Below, piece after piece: positions 1-5,290 of a stretch of DNA of 5,290 bases (positions within the stretch are counted from its first letter, which is position 1; every line of letters starts with the position of its first letter). The notes beneath the pieces were generated by a model. That model had not been told where the DNA came from. It made no database searches and saw only the letters and a list, made by a program, of their open reading frames with translations. The stretch comes from Altererythrobacter sp. Its GTDB lineage: Bacteria > Pseudomonadota > Alphaproteobacteria > Sphingomonadales > Sphingomonadaceae. A program made the translations under genes and the position numbers. Location of the stretch: contig JAGXGU010000096.1 of NCBI GenBank assembly GCA_024636575.1, forward strand, positions 1 through 5,290, written 5' to 3'.

Positions 1-144
1 GATTGTGGCCGCCTGGCCAAGCCCGCCGTAATATTTGTTACTCACAAGCGCGCCCATTTCAGGTGAACCCAATCTCACGGCTCCCCACAGCAGCAGCAGC
101 AAACCCGTCGAAATTCGCAGCAGCAACAAGGTAATAGCTTTCAT
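1..144 (-). CDS. DoxX-like small membrane protein, N-terminal part (cut by left window edge)
   Basis: An open frame starts with ATG at 144-142 and runs without a stop to the window edge, giving 48 residues of a longer protein. It begins MKAITLLLLRISTGLLLLLW: a short start followed by a hydrophobic helix of about 17 residues (roughly residues 4-21). Then come a polar stretch with a Pro-Glu and the conserved-looking segment VSNKYYGGLG. An Arg inside the first helix followed by 'STG' and a Leu run is the usual look of DoxX/DoxD-type four-helix inner-membrane proteins, which are linked to redox or sulfur metabolism in some bacteria. The start is well supported by GGAGG five bases upstream. It is transcribed divergently from the CBS gene. 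The coding call is strong. The family call is from the N-terminus only and is tentative; any small multi-helix membrane protein could fit. Confidence 0.72.
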   Translation of the reverse strand, partial: MKAITLLLLRISTGLLLLLWGAVRLGSPEMGALVSNKYYGGLGQAATI

Positions 145-154
145 GTTTTCCTCC
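145..154 (-). promoter_or_regulatory. Ribosome binding site of the DoxX-like gene
   Basis: On the minus strand the sequence is GGAGG followed by AAAAC and then ATG. This is a near-perfect Shine-Dalgarno with a 5-base spacer. It fixes the start of the partial gene at 144 and is the main reason for calling that reading frame. Confidence 0.8.
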
Positions 155-377
155 AGTCGTGGTGATCGTTATTCGTCTGCATTGCACAGAAAGTTACAGG
201 GGCAATACGGGCGCCGGATAAATTATTCTGATTACCGGTGCAACCGGGCGCAAGCCCTGCGCCAGGCCCTGAAACGCGGGATTCTTGTGAATTCCGGCGC
301 GCCGCCGCTTTGCCTGTAACCCATTCGCAGCATTGGGCGAATTCATCATCAGGGGGTAGCAAGCTGAAAGGTCAGAC
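145..377. other. Divergent intergenic region between the DoxX-like and CBS genes
   Basis: This 233-bp stretch separates two divergent genes, so it should hold promoters for both. I cannot place either with confidence. Reading toward the DoxX-like gene, TTGCAC followed 17 bases later by TATCCG (about 243-215) is a weak match to a housekeeping promoter. Two short inverted repeats are visible. GGCGCA/TGCGCC (247-252 and 258-263) has a 5-base loop, and ATTCGC/GCGAAT (323-328 and 337-342) has an 8-base loop and lies 35 bases before the CBS start. Neither is followed by a T-run, so they do not look like terminators. No convincing small ORF or RNA gene was seen. Confidence 0.5.
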
Positions 378-833
378 ATGAAAATCTCACATATCCTCGC
401 CGCCAAGGGTGCAACCACGCGAACGGTCCGCCACGATCAGAATTTCGGGAAAGCCCTGGCGAAGATGCACGAGGCGCAGATCGGTTCGATCGTGGTAGTC
501 CATGCCGATACCGGCGCGCTTCTGGGGTTGGTTTCCCAGCCCGAAATATTGGCAGGCCTGTCTACCTTTGGCGCTTCCAGCATGACCCATTGCGTTACCG
601 GCATGATGCGCAAACCCGCCCCTGTCTGTGACATGGAGGACGACATCAGATCAGTCATGACCCAGATGACCATTGATCGGTGCCGCCATGCCGTAGTGAC
701 CGGTTCCGATCGTTCGATCCTGGGGGTCGTGTCGATCGGGGACCTGGTCGCCGCGCAATTGCAGGAAGCGCGGCTGGAAGCCAACGTGCTGCGCGATATG
801 GCGCGGTCCCATCTGATGGCCCCTTCGGCCTAG
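378..833 (+). CDS. Two-CBS-domain protein
   Basis: A 151-residue protein made almost entirely of a Bateman module (tandem CBS domains). CBS1 covers about residues 1-60, with GSIVVV at 36-41 and GLVSQPEIL at 50-58. CBS2 covers about residues 72-128, ending GVVSIGDLV at 116-124. A charged C-terminal helix (QEARLEANVLRDMA, 129-142) follows. Such modules bind adenine nucleotides or related ligands and act as energy or stress sensors; stand-alone versions of about 140-150 residues are common in proteobacteria and are cytosolic. CBS2 keeps the Ser-x-x-Asp (S119, D122) that usually contacts ribose. In CBS1 the same place reads SQPE, so one ligand site may be lost. GAAAGG six bases before the ATG serves as the ribosome site. 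The YiiX-like gene follows after 18 bp, probably on the same transcript. Ligand and partner are unknown. Confidence 0.9.
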   Translation: MKISHILAAKGATTRTVRHDQNFGKALAKMHEAQIGSIVVVHADTGALLGLVSQPEILAGLSTFGASSMTHCVTGMMRKPAPVCDMEDDIRSVMTQMTIDRCRHAVVTGSDRSILGVVSIGDLVAAQLQEARLEANVLRDMARSHLMAPSA

Positions 834-851
834 GGCCGGGCAAATCCGATC

Positions 852-1616
852 GTGGGACTGCTGCTTTCCATCGGCCGGATGCTGGCGCGGTATCTGACAG
901 GGCCGTCGCGCGCGCCATACGTCAACATGCCGACCGATCCGCTGCTGCTGGCGCGCACTATCAAACCGGGCGATGTGCTGCTGGTGGAAGGCAGGCAGCG
1001 GGTCAGCACCGCAATCAAATACCTGACCCAGTCAACCTGGTCTCACGCCGCCCTGTGTGTCGAGGTCCAGATCACGCGCGACCGCCAGCCGCATCCGGTC
1101 TTCATCGAAGCCGATGCGGTAGATGGGGTTCGCCTGGTTGGCATGGGGGAATTCGACGGGCTGCATACGCGGATTTGCCGCCCGATCGGTTTGTCAGCAC
1201 CGGACATCGCGGCGCTTGTTGCCAATGCGATGTCTCACATCGGCGATAGCTATGATTTGCGCAATGTCATCGATCTTGCCCGCTATCTGTGCCCGACCCC
1301 GCCCGTGCCGGTGTCCTGGCGCAGGCGCATGATCGCGTTTGGCAGCGGGGAACCGACGCAAGCGATCTGTTCGACGCTGGTTGCCCAGGCATTCCAGTCG
1401 ATCCACTATCCGATCCTGCCGGAAATAACCCGCGAACTGGTTGAAGACCGCGATTGCGAAGGCTGCGTCAGGGAATTGTTGCACATCCGCCATCACAGCC
1501 TTTTTACCCCGCGTGATTTCGATGTCTCACCCTATTTCCAGATCGTGAAGCCAAGTCTGGAAAACGGGTTCGATCACCGCACATTAACCTGGCAGGACCG
1601 CCGCGAAATTGGGTAA
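852..1616 (+). CDS. YiiX-like permuted papain-fold cysteine hydrolase ('lipo-like' protein)
   Basis: A 254-residue protein resembling the YiiX/YebB (C92-type) branch of the NlpC/P60 superfamily, in which the papain fold is circularly permuted so the His precedes the Cys. Visible hallmarks are KPGDVLLVEG (38-47), STWSHAALCVE (61-71) with candidate catalytic His65, IEAD (85-88) with a possible acidic partner Glu86, IGDSYDLRNVIDL (130-142), and AICSTLVAQAF (171-181) with candidate nucleophile Cys173. A conserved-looking tail, SLFTPRDFDVSPYF, lies at 216-229. Relatives are proposed to be amidases or peptidases acting on cell-wall peptides or lipid-linked substrates; the substrate here cannot be read. 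The first 24 residues are hydrophobic/basic with no lipobox, so a membrane-associated N-terminus is possible. The GTG start at 852 leaves 18 bp after the CBS stop but has no strong Shine-Dalgarno; the in-frame ATG at 879 is an alternative. It is probably co-transcribed with the CBS gene. Confidence 0.85.
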   Translation: MGLLLSIGRMLARYLTGPSRAPYVNMPTDPLLLARTIKPGDVLLVEGRQRVSTAIKYLTQSTWSHAALCVEVQITRDRQPHPVFIEADAVDGVRLVGMGEFDGLHTRICRPIGLSAPDIAALVANAMSHIGDSYDLRNVIDLARYLCPTPPVPVSWRRRMIAFGSGEPTQAICSTLVAQAFQSIHYPILPEITRELVEDRDCEGCVRELLHIRHHSLFTPRDFDVSPYFQIVKPSLENGFDHRTLTWQDRREIG

Positions 1617-1636
1617 ACGGGGGGATATCTGGGCGA

Positions 1637-2758
1637 CTAGCTGTCATCGGCGCCCAGCACGAGCCGGTAATTTTGCCGTTCCAGCCTGCATGGCAGGCGG
1701 AATTCTGAAAGCTGCCCAGCGCCAATGCCTGAAAGAAATTGATCGGCGCGCAATCTGTCCGGGGCATCAAGGCTGTCGAGATGATCCAGCGCGGCCTGCA
1801 GCCGGTACAGCGAAAATGTCAGCGCCGCCCGCTTGCCTGTCCGCCCCCCGATCGAAAAGGGCAGTTCCCCCACTGCCCTGGGCACAGCGGTTCCCGGCGC
1901 ATTATCTCCCGCCCACTGCGCCAGCAGGCGGGCGGTTTCGACAAGAAAGGGGATCTGCTCTGCCGCCTGGCGCCGGAATATGGGCAGCAGCGTCGCGGGG
2001 CATTCATCCTGCCCGAGATATTCGCCTTCGATCACGGCCGGATCATGGCAATCGGTCACCCACCGGGCAACGCGCGGGGCAATCCGCTGCATCAATTCCC
2101 CGGATTTGGGATCGCGGTAGAGATGCGCATATAACGGACCGAGCAGCGCAAAATCGCCAAGCGATGGCCGGGTGCCGAACAGAAATGGATGCTTGGCAAG
2201 ATGCGCGGAAAATTCCCCGAGAAATGCCTCGTAGGACCCCTCGATCCCGGGAATTGTCGCTTCATCCACTCCCAGCGCAGGGACCATGGAACGAAACCGT
2301 TCGCCGATATTTCTACCGATCGCCACTTGCTCTTCCGGCGTCGCGCCTGGCGCTGATGTTCGGCCGAATTCGCCGTAAATCCAGTCAGCGTTATAATTCC
2401 AGCGATAATGCATCGCGGGAATTACCAGCCACTCGTCACCGTATAATTGCAACATCAAACTCGCCAGTCGCTGCACTGCCCCATCGGGCAGGATCGGGGT
2501 GCCGCCCTCGCGCGCTTCGATATGGGCAATGATATCGGCTGAATCCTGAATCATGCCGCCATCCGGCGTCTGGAGGACCGGAATGACCGGCCATCCGATC
2601 CGGGGGACTATCGTGTCACGGTAAACCTCTGCGGCCGCAGTGGTTTCTTCAAAGGAAACGCCTTTCCAGCGCAAATAGCCCCTGACCTTGCCCGTGAACA
2701 AACTGGCTGGTGATCCGATGAGAATATAGGTGATAGGATTTCCCTTATTATCGCGCAT
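1637..2758 (-). CDS. Glutathione S-transferase family protein, extended form
   Basis: A 373-residue protein (391 if the upstream ATG at 2812 is used). From the chosen start, residues 1-85 look like a thioredoxin-like GST N-domain: ITYILIGSPASLFTGKVRGY, then GWPVIPVLQTPDGG, where the Pro of VIP is the expected cis-proline of the glutathione site, then IQDSADIIAHIE, the usual gamma-glutamyl-binding 'SAD' turn. The all-helical C-domain carries the N-capping-like motif PSLGDFALLGPLY (about 198-210 from the chosen start). Such proteins conjugate glutathione to electrophiles, reduce disulfides or remove halide, and are cytosolic. The usual length is 200-230, so the last 120 or so residues are extra; they include a helix (TFSLYRLQAALDHLDSL) and a basic tail ending LVLGADDS. 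I prefer the ATG at 2758 because CAGGGG lies just upstream and GST homology starts right after. It is the last gene of the minus-strand cluster and converges on the YiiX-like gene with 20 bp between stops and no clear terminator hairpin. Confidence 0.85.
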   Translation of the reverse strand: MRDNKGNPITYILIGSPASLFTGKVRGYLRWKGVSFEETTAAAEVYRDTIVPRIGWPVIPVLQTPDGGMIQDSADIIAHIEAREGGTPILPDGAVQRLASLMLQLYGDEWLVIPAMHYRWNYNADWIYGEFGRTSAPGATPEEQVAIGRNIGERFRSMVPALGVDEATIPGIEGSYEAFLGEFSAHLAKHPFLFGTRPSLGDFALLGPLYAHLYRDPKSGELMQRIAPRVARWVTDCHDPAVIEGEYLGQDECPATLLPIFRRQAAEQIPFLVETARLLAQWAGDNAPGTAVPRAVGELPFSIGGRTGKRAALTFSLYRLQAALDHLDSLDAPDRLRADQFLSGIGAGQLSEFRLPCRLERQNYRLVLGADDS

Positions 2759-2808
2759 TTGGCCCCTGAAGAACATTTTGCTTTTTTGATTTGATGGGAT
2801 CGTCAGCA

Positions 2809-2907
2809 TCATACCCAGATATGCAGCCAGCCCGTGTTTGCGCGGACCAAGGAAAAGCCAAGCAGCAGCCCGGCGATTGGCGTGATCCAGGCTGTAGCAT
2901 GCAGCAT
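2809..2907 (-). other. Out-of-frame membrane segment, probable displaced C-terminus of the small membrane gene
   Basis: In the frame one step away from the small membrane gene just upstream, the minus strand reads RMLHATAWITPIAGLLLGFS followed by LVRANTGWLHIWV and a TGA at 2811-2809. This is a clean hydrophobic helix with flanking basic and aromatic residues. It begins almost exactly where the upstream frame hits its TAG (2911-2909). From 3193 to 2809 is 385 bp, one base more than a multiple of three, so a single indel would join the two parts into a three-helix protein of about 127 residues. Alternatively it is a separate 32-residue ORF starting with ATG at 2907, but I see no Shine-Dalgarno for it. 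Its TGA overlaps the upstream candidate ATG of the GST gene (ATGA at 2812-2809). Confidence 0.45.
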
Positions 2908-2908
2908 T

Positions 2909-3193
2909 CTATTGCGCGCAAGGATCAAGCATGCAGCGCATGATACCAAGCACGGGGATGAGCAGCAGGCTGACAGCCATCAATCCCACCATTCTGCTAT
3001 CATACACGGTCGAAACATGGTGATATGCCGGGATCGCAACCATCGCCGACACGGCAAGAGCCGCCATCTGCGACCAGATCATGCTGGGGCGCCGGGTACT
3101 GCGCGGCTTTACCGCGCGCTTGAAATCCTGCCGCAATGGCTGATCTGGCCGGATGTTCGCGCCGGTTGCCGCCAATTCGAACAATAGGGACAT
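2909..3193 (-). CDS. Small membrane protein of unknown function, possibly frameshifted
   Basis: A 94-residue reading frame that I do not recognise. Residues 1-36 are polar and strongly basic (for example KRAVKPRSTRR at 25-35), suggesting a cytoplasmic N-terminus. A first membrane segment, about 38-57 (MIWSQMAALAVSAMVAIPAY), is followed by a short loop HHVSTVYDS. A second segment is at about 68-86 (MVGLMAVSLLLIPVLGIM). The frame then ends abruptly at DPCAQ. A strong AGGAGA seven bases before the ATG supports both the gene and this start over the ATG at 3200. A third hydrophobic segment continues at once in another frame down to 2809, so the gene may be broken by a one-base change near the GCGCGC run at 2919-2914, or carry a sequencing error. 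It lies 63 bp after the 59-residue gene and upstream of the GST gene, all on the same strand. Confidence 0.62.
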   Translation of the reverse strand: MSLLFELAATGANIRPDQPLRQDFKRAVKPRSTRRPSMIWSQMAALAVSAMVAIPAYHHVSTVYDSRMVGLMAVSLLLIPVLGIMRCMLDPCAQ

Positions 3194-3206
3194 GGCGCAT
3201 TCTCCT
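3194..3206 (-). promoter_or_regulatory. Ribosome binding site deciding the start of the small membrane gene
   Basis: The minus strand reads AGGAGA (3206-3201), then ATGCGCC, then ATG at 3193. The spacing of seven bases suits the 3193 start. It rules against the ATG at 3200, which would directly abut the Shine-Dalgarno and open a different, low-complexity frame. Confidence 0.7.
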
Positions 3207-3256
3207 GCATCTGTTTGAAGATATTACCTGTCTATTCGTTTGGAAGGGAGGTTTGG

Positions 3257-3436
3257 TTACGCGCCGGGGCGCCGCGTCCGCAAACCTCGTGCGATCCAGC
3301 CGGGGCCAGCCCCTGAACCGAGCATTCCTTCGGGAACATCATACACTCTGCTGTACCCCGCTGCGGCAATCGCCAGCCCGGCCGATCCTGCGCAGAACGC
3401 AACCGCCCCCGCCAGCAGAACCGCGCACCGTTTCAC
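3257..3436 (-). CDS. 59-residue protein with signal peptide or membrane anchor, unknown function
   Basis: A GTG at 3436-3434 overlaps the TGA of the preceding oxidoreductase gene (GTGA). The frame gives 59 residues: a basic start (MKRC), a hydrophobic stretch at about 5-26 (AVLLAGAVAFCAGSAGLAIA), then a short tail with YSRVYDVPEGMLGSGAGPGW (28-47) and a basic end RGLRTRRPGA. This is the layout of a secreted or inner-membrane-anchored small protein; a cleavage near AIAAAG is possible but not certain. The frame is open further upstream to an ATG at 3505, but that part lies inside the oxidoreductase's C-terminus and probably only reflects the overlap. No strong Shine-Dalgarno precedes the GTG, so translation would depend on coupling to the upstream gene. 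I recognise no family. The four-base overlap, the clean signal-like start and the Tyr/Gly-rich tail favour a real gene. Confidence 0.5.
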   Translation of the reverse strand: MKRCAVLLAGAVAFCAGSAGLAIAAAGYSRVYDVPEGMLGSGAGPGWIARGLRTRRPGA

Positions 3437-5290
3437 CCGCGCCGCCAGCGGTGATAGCGTTCGACCCAGACCAACAGCTTTTGCGGGGCGTGGTTTCGTT
3501 TCCATTCGCCGGCCACATATTTGTTCGCCTCGGCCATCGTGGGGTAGGTATGGATGGTGCCCAAGATCTTGTTCAGGCCCAACCCGTGCTTCATCGCCAG
3601 CACATATTCGGCCAGCAATTCACCCGCATGTTCGCCCACGATGGTCACGCCCAGGATCTTGTCCTTGCCCGGAACTGTCAGCACTTTGACAAAGCCCTTC
3701 GTGGCGCTGTCGGTAATGGCCCGGTCGAGTTCATGCATCGGATAGGTGGTCAGTTCATAGGCAATGTCGCGTTCTTCCGCTTCGCGTTCGTTGATCCCCA
3801 CCCGGGCGATTTCCGGATCGATGAAAGTTGCATGGGGAATGACCCGGTAATCCACCTTGAACTTGCGCAAATGGCCGAACAGGGCATTGACGCTGGCAAA
3901 CCACGCCTGATGGGATGCTACATGGGTGAATTGATAGGGCCCCGATACATCGCCCGCGGCAAAGATGTTGGGGTACAGAGTGGCCAACCCTTCATCCGTG
4001 ACCACGGTCGCATTGGTCTGGATGCCCAGTTCTTCCAGCCCATAGCCGGTAAGGCGGGCCGATCTGCCAACCGCGATCAGAAGCGCATCGAAAGGCACCG
4101 CCCGTTCCTGGCCGCCGGCCTCCACAATCACGCGTTTCTCTCCATCGACCACTTCACAGCGGACCGCATCGTGATCCGTCAGAACGGTAATCCCCGATGC
4201 CTGCTGAGCTTCCAGCGCGATTGCCGAGACATCGTCATCCTCGCGCGGCATGATCCGCGGCCCGCGCTGGATTTGCGTGACCTGCGCACCAAGGCGCGCA
4301 AACGCCTGCGACAATTCGCAGCCGATCGGCCCGCCGCCCAGCACCACCAGCCGTTCGGGAATATTATCCAGCTTGGCGAATTCTTCCCACAGCGTGTCAC
4401 TGGTCACATAGCCAACATCATCCAGCCCGGGCAGATCCGGCACATGGGGCGCTGCGCCAGCGGCAATGATGATCGACCGTGTCGTCAACCGCTGAATTTC
4501 GCCATCATTGCGCTTGATCTCGACTGTCCAGGGATCGATGATTTTGGCGTAACCTTCCACCACATCGACGCCCAGATTTGTGTAACGCTCCACACTGTCA
4601 TGCGGCTCGATCTCGGCGATAATGTCATGAACGCGCTGCATTACGTGTTTGAAACTGAACTTGGGATCGACTGCCGCCAATCCATACACATCGCCGCGGC
4701 GCATCTGATCCGCCAGCTTGGCGCTTTTGATCAGCGCCTTGCTCGGCACGCATCCGTAATTGAGGCAGTCACCGCCCATTTTGGAGGCTTCGACCAGTGT
4801 CACCTTGGCTTTGACTGTTGCCGCAATATAGGATGATACCAGTCCGGCCGCACCGGCGCCGATTACCACCAGATTGCGGTCATAGCTTTTGGGCCGGGTC
4901 CACCGTGCATAGACCCGGCGGCGCTTGATGGCGGCCATGATCCACTTGCCGATCCAGGGGGTCAGGGCAAGCGCCGCGAAGGAGGCCAGCAATCCGGGCG
5001 AGGCAATGTCGCTCAGATCATTGATCCGGGCGATCTGCGTTCCTGCATTGACATAGACAATCGTCCCCAACAGCATACCGACCTGGCTCACCCAGAAATA
5101 GGTACGGGTCTTGATCGGCGTCAGCCCCATCAGGAGGTTGACCAGAAAGAACGGGAACACCGGCACCAGGCGGAGCGAAAACAGATAAAACGCACCATCG
5201 CGCGCCACGCCTTCGTTCAGGGCCTTCAGGCGGCCGCCAAAGCGGGCCTGCACCCAGTCCCTGAACAAGAAGCGGGAGCCGAGAAAAGCC
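3433..5290 (-). CDS. VTT/DedA-type membrane domain fused to a pyridine nucleotide-disulfide oxidoreductase (5' end outside window)
   Basis: 618 residues are visible and the frame continues past the right edge (AFLGSR precedes the in-frame TTG at 5268), so the true start is missing. Numbering from that TTG codon, residues 1-115 are the second half of a VTT (SNARE-associated/TVP38-DedA) domain with RLVPVFPFFLVNLLMGLTPI at 33-52 and membrane segments near 27-49, 56-76 and 90-112. After a basic linker (KRRRVYARW) comes a class-I flavin disulfide reductase: FAD motif VIGAGAAG (135-142), redox cysteines in GGDCLNYGCVPSK (C168, C173), NAD(P) motif GGGPIGCE (311-318), second FAD motif FAAGD (436-440), and dimerisation domain with HTYPTMAE (573-580). 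It should pass electrons from NAD(P)H through FAD to a disulfide or other acceptor at the inner-membrane face. Databases often label such proteins 'mercuric reductase', but the C-terminus (KLLVWVERYHRWRRG) lacks the Cys-Cys pair of MerA. It is the first visible gene of the minus cluster. Confidence 0.9.
   Translation of the reverse strand, partial: AFLGSRFLFRDWVQARFGGRLKALNEGVARDGAFYLFSLRLVPVFPFFLVNLLMGLTPIKTRTYFWVSQVGMLLGTIVYVNAGTQIARINDLSDIASPGLLASFAALALTPWIGKWIMAAIKRRRVYARWTRPKSYDRNLVVIGAGAAGLVSSYIAATVKAKVTLVEASKMGGDCLNYGCVPSKALIKSAKLADQMRRGDVYGLAAVDPKFSFKHVMQRVHDIIAEIEPHDSVERYTNLGVDVVEGYAKIIDPWTVEIKRNDGEIQRLTTRSIIIAAGAAPHVPDLPGLDDVGYVTSDTLWEEFAKLDNIPERLVVLGGGPIGCELSQAFARLGAQVTQIQRGPRIMPREDDDVSAIALEAQQASGITVLTDHDAVRCEVVDGEKRVIVEAGGQERAVPFDALLIAVGRSARLTGYGLEELGIQTNATVVTDEGLATLYPNIFAAGDVSGPYQFTHVASHQAWFASVNALFGHLRKFKVDYRVIPHATFIDPEIARVGINEREAEERDIAYELTTYPMHELDRAITDSATKGFVKVLTVPGKDKILGVTIVGEHAGELLAEYVLAMKHGLGLNKILGTIHTYPTMAEANKYVAGEWKRNHAPQKLLVWVERYHRWRRG

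Noticed and set aside
680..1249. A 189-codon open frame on the plus strand
   Set aside because: It overlaps the CBS and YiiX-like genes in another frame, and its composition is Arg/Gly/Ala-rich. The overlapped genes have clear motifs.
1600..1650. A bidirectional terminator between the convergent YiiX-like and GST genes
   Set aside because: The 20-bp gap contains a G-run but no stem-loop with a T-tract on either strand, so no terminator can be claimed.
1609..2532. A 307-codon open frame on the plus strand
   Set aside because: It is antisense to the GST-family gene and has low-complexity Arg/Pro/Ala-rich content with no recognisable motif.
3000..3200. A 66-codon minus-strand frame starting at the ATG at 3200
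   Set aside because: Its ATG abuts the AGGAGA, leaving no spacer, and the translation has no structure. The ATG at 3193 has correct spacing and opens a membrane-protein frame.
3200..3256. A promoter for the small membrane gene (TAATAT at about 3224-3219 on the minus strand)
   Set aside because: The A/T-rich hexamer resembles a -10 box, but no acceptable -35 element is found 16-18 bases upstream, so it is not listed as a feature.
3437..3505. N-terminal extension of the 59-residue gene to an ATG at 3505 (METKPRPAKA...)
   Set aside because: This part lies wholly inside the oxidoreductase C-terminus, has no good Shine-Dalgarno, and would hide a clean signal-like start behind 23 polar residues. 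The GTG overlapping the stop is more natural.
3136..4836. A 566-codon open frame on the plus strand
   Set aside because: It lies antisense to the oxidoreductase, which has clear FAD, redox-Cys and NAD(P) motifs. The plus-strand translation is rich in His, Arg and Pro without domain features, as expected for a mirror frame in GC-rich coding DNA.

Overview
The window looks like chromosomal DNA of an alphaproteobacterium, most likely a sphingomonad (Sphingomonadales, Erythrobacter/Novosphingobium-like). This rests on the moderately high GC content, the protein flavour (a VTT-domain/FAD-oxidoreductase fusion and a YiiX-like papain-fold protein paired with a CBS protein) and the tight gene packing. 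The assignment is an inference from family resemblance, not from a marker gene. No RNA gene, CRISPR array, insertion sequence or phage gene was seen.

Layout. Positions 1-144 (minus) hold the first 48 codons of a small DoxX-like membrane protein that runs off the left edge. A divergent intergenic region of about 230 bp follows. On the plus strand, a two-CBS-domain protein (378-833) and a YiiX-like permuted-papain protein (852-1616, GTG start) lie 18 bp apart and probably form one transcript. They converge, with only 20 bp between stop codons, on a minus-strand cluster that fills the rest of the window.

Read in its own direction (right to left), the minus cluster is: (i) a large protein, cut at its start by the right edge, that joins a VTT/DedA-type membrane domain to a class-I pyridine nucleotide-disulfide oxidoreductase (3433-5290); (ii) a 59-residue protein with a signal or anchor segment, whose GTG overlaps the previous stop (3257-3436); (iii) a small membrane protein with a strong Shine-Dalgarno (2909-3193), apparently frameshifted before a third membrane segment found in another frame (to 2809); (iv) an unusually long glutathione S-transferase family protein (1637-2758).

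How they may work together: the minus cluster combines a membrane-tethered flavin disulfide reductase, two small envelope proteins and a GST. This would suit thiol/redox or electrophile detoxification at the inner membrane, but that is inferred from gene neighbourhood only. The plus pair joins a probable nucleotide-sensing CBS protein with a cysteine-hydrolase-fold protein of unknown substrate. I see no convincing new defence, mobile or RNA system. The points most worth checking are the frameshifted membrane gene, the overlapping 59-residue gene, and the fusion protein with a Tyr where disulfide reductases carry their catalytic His.
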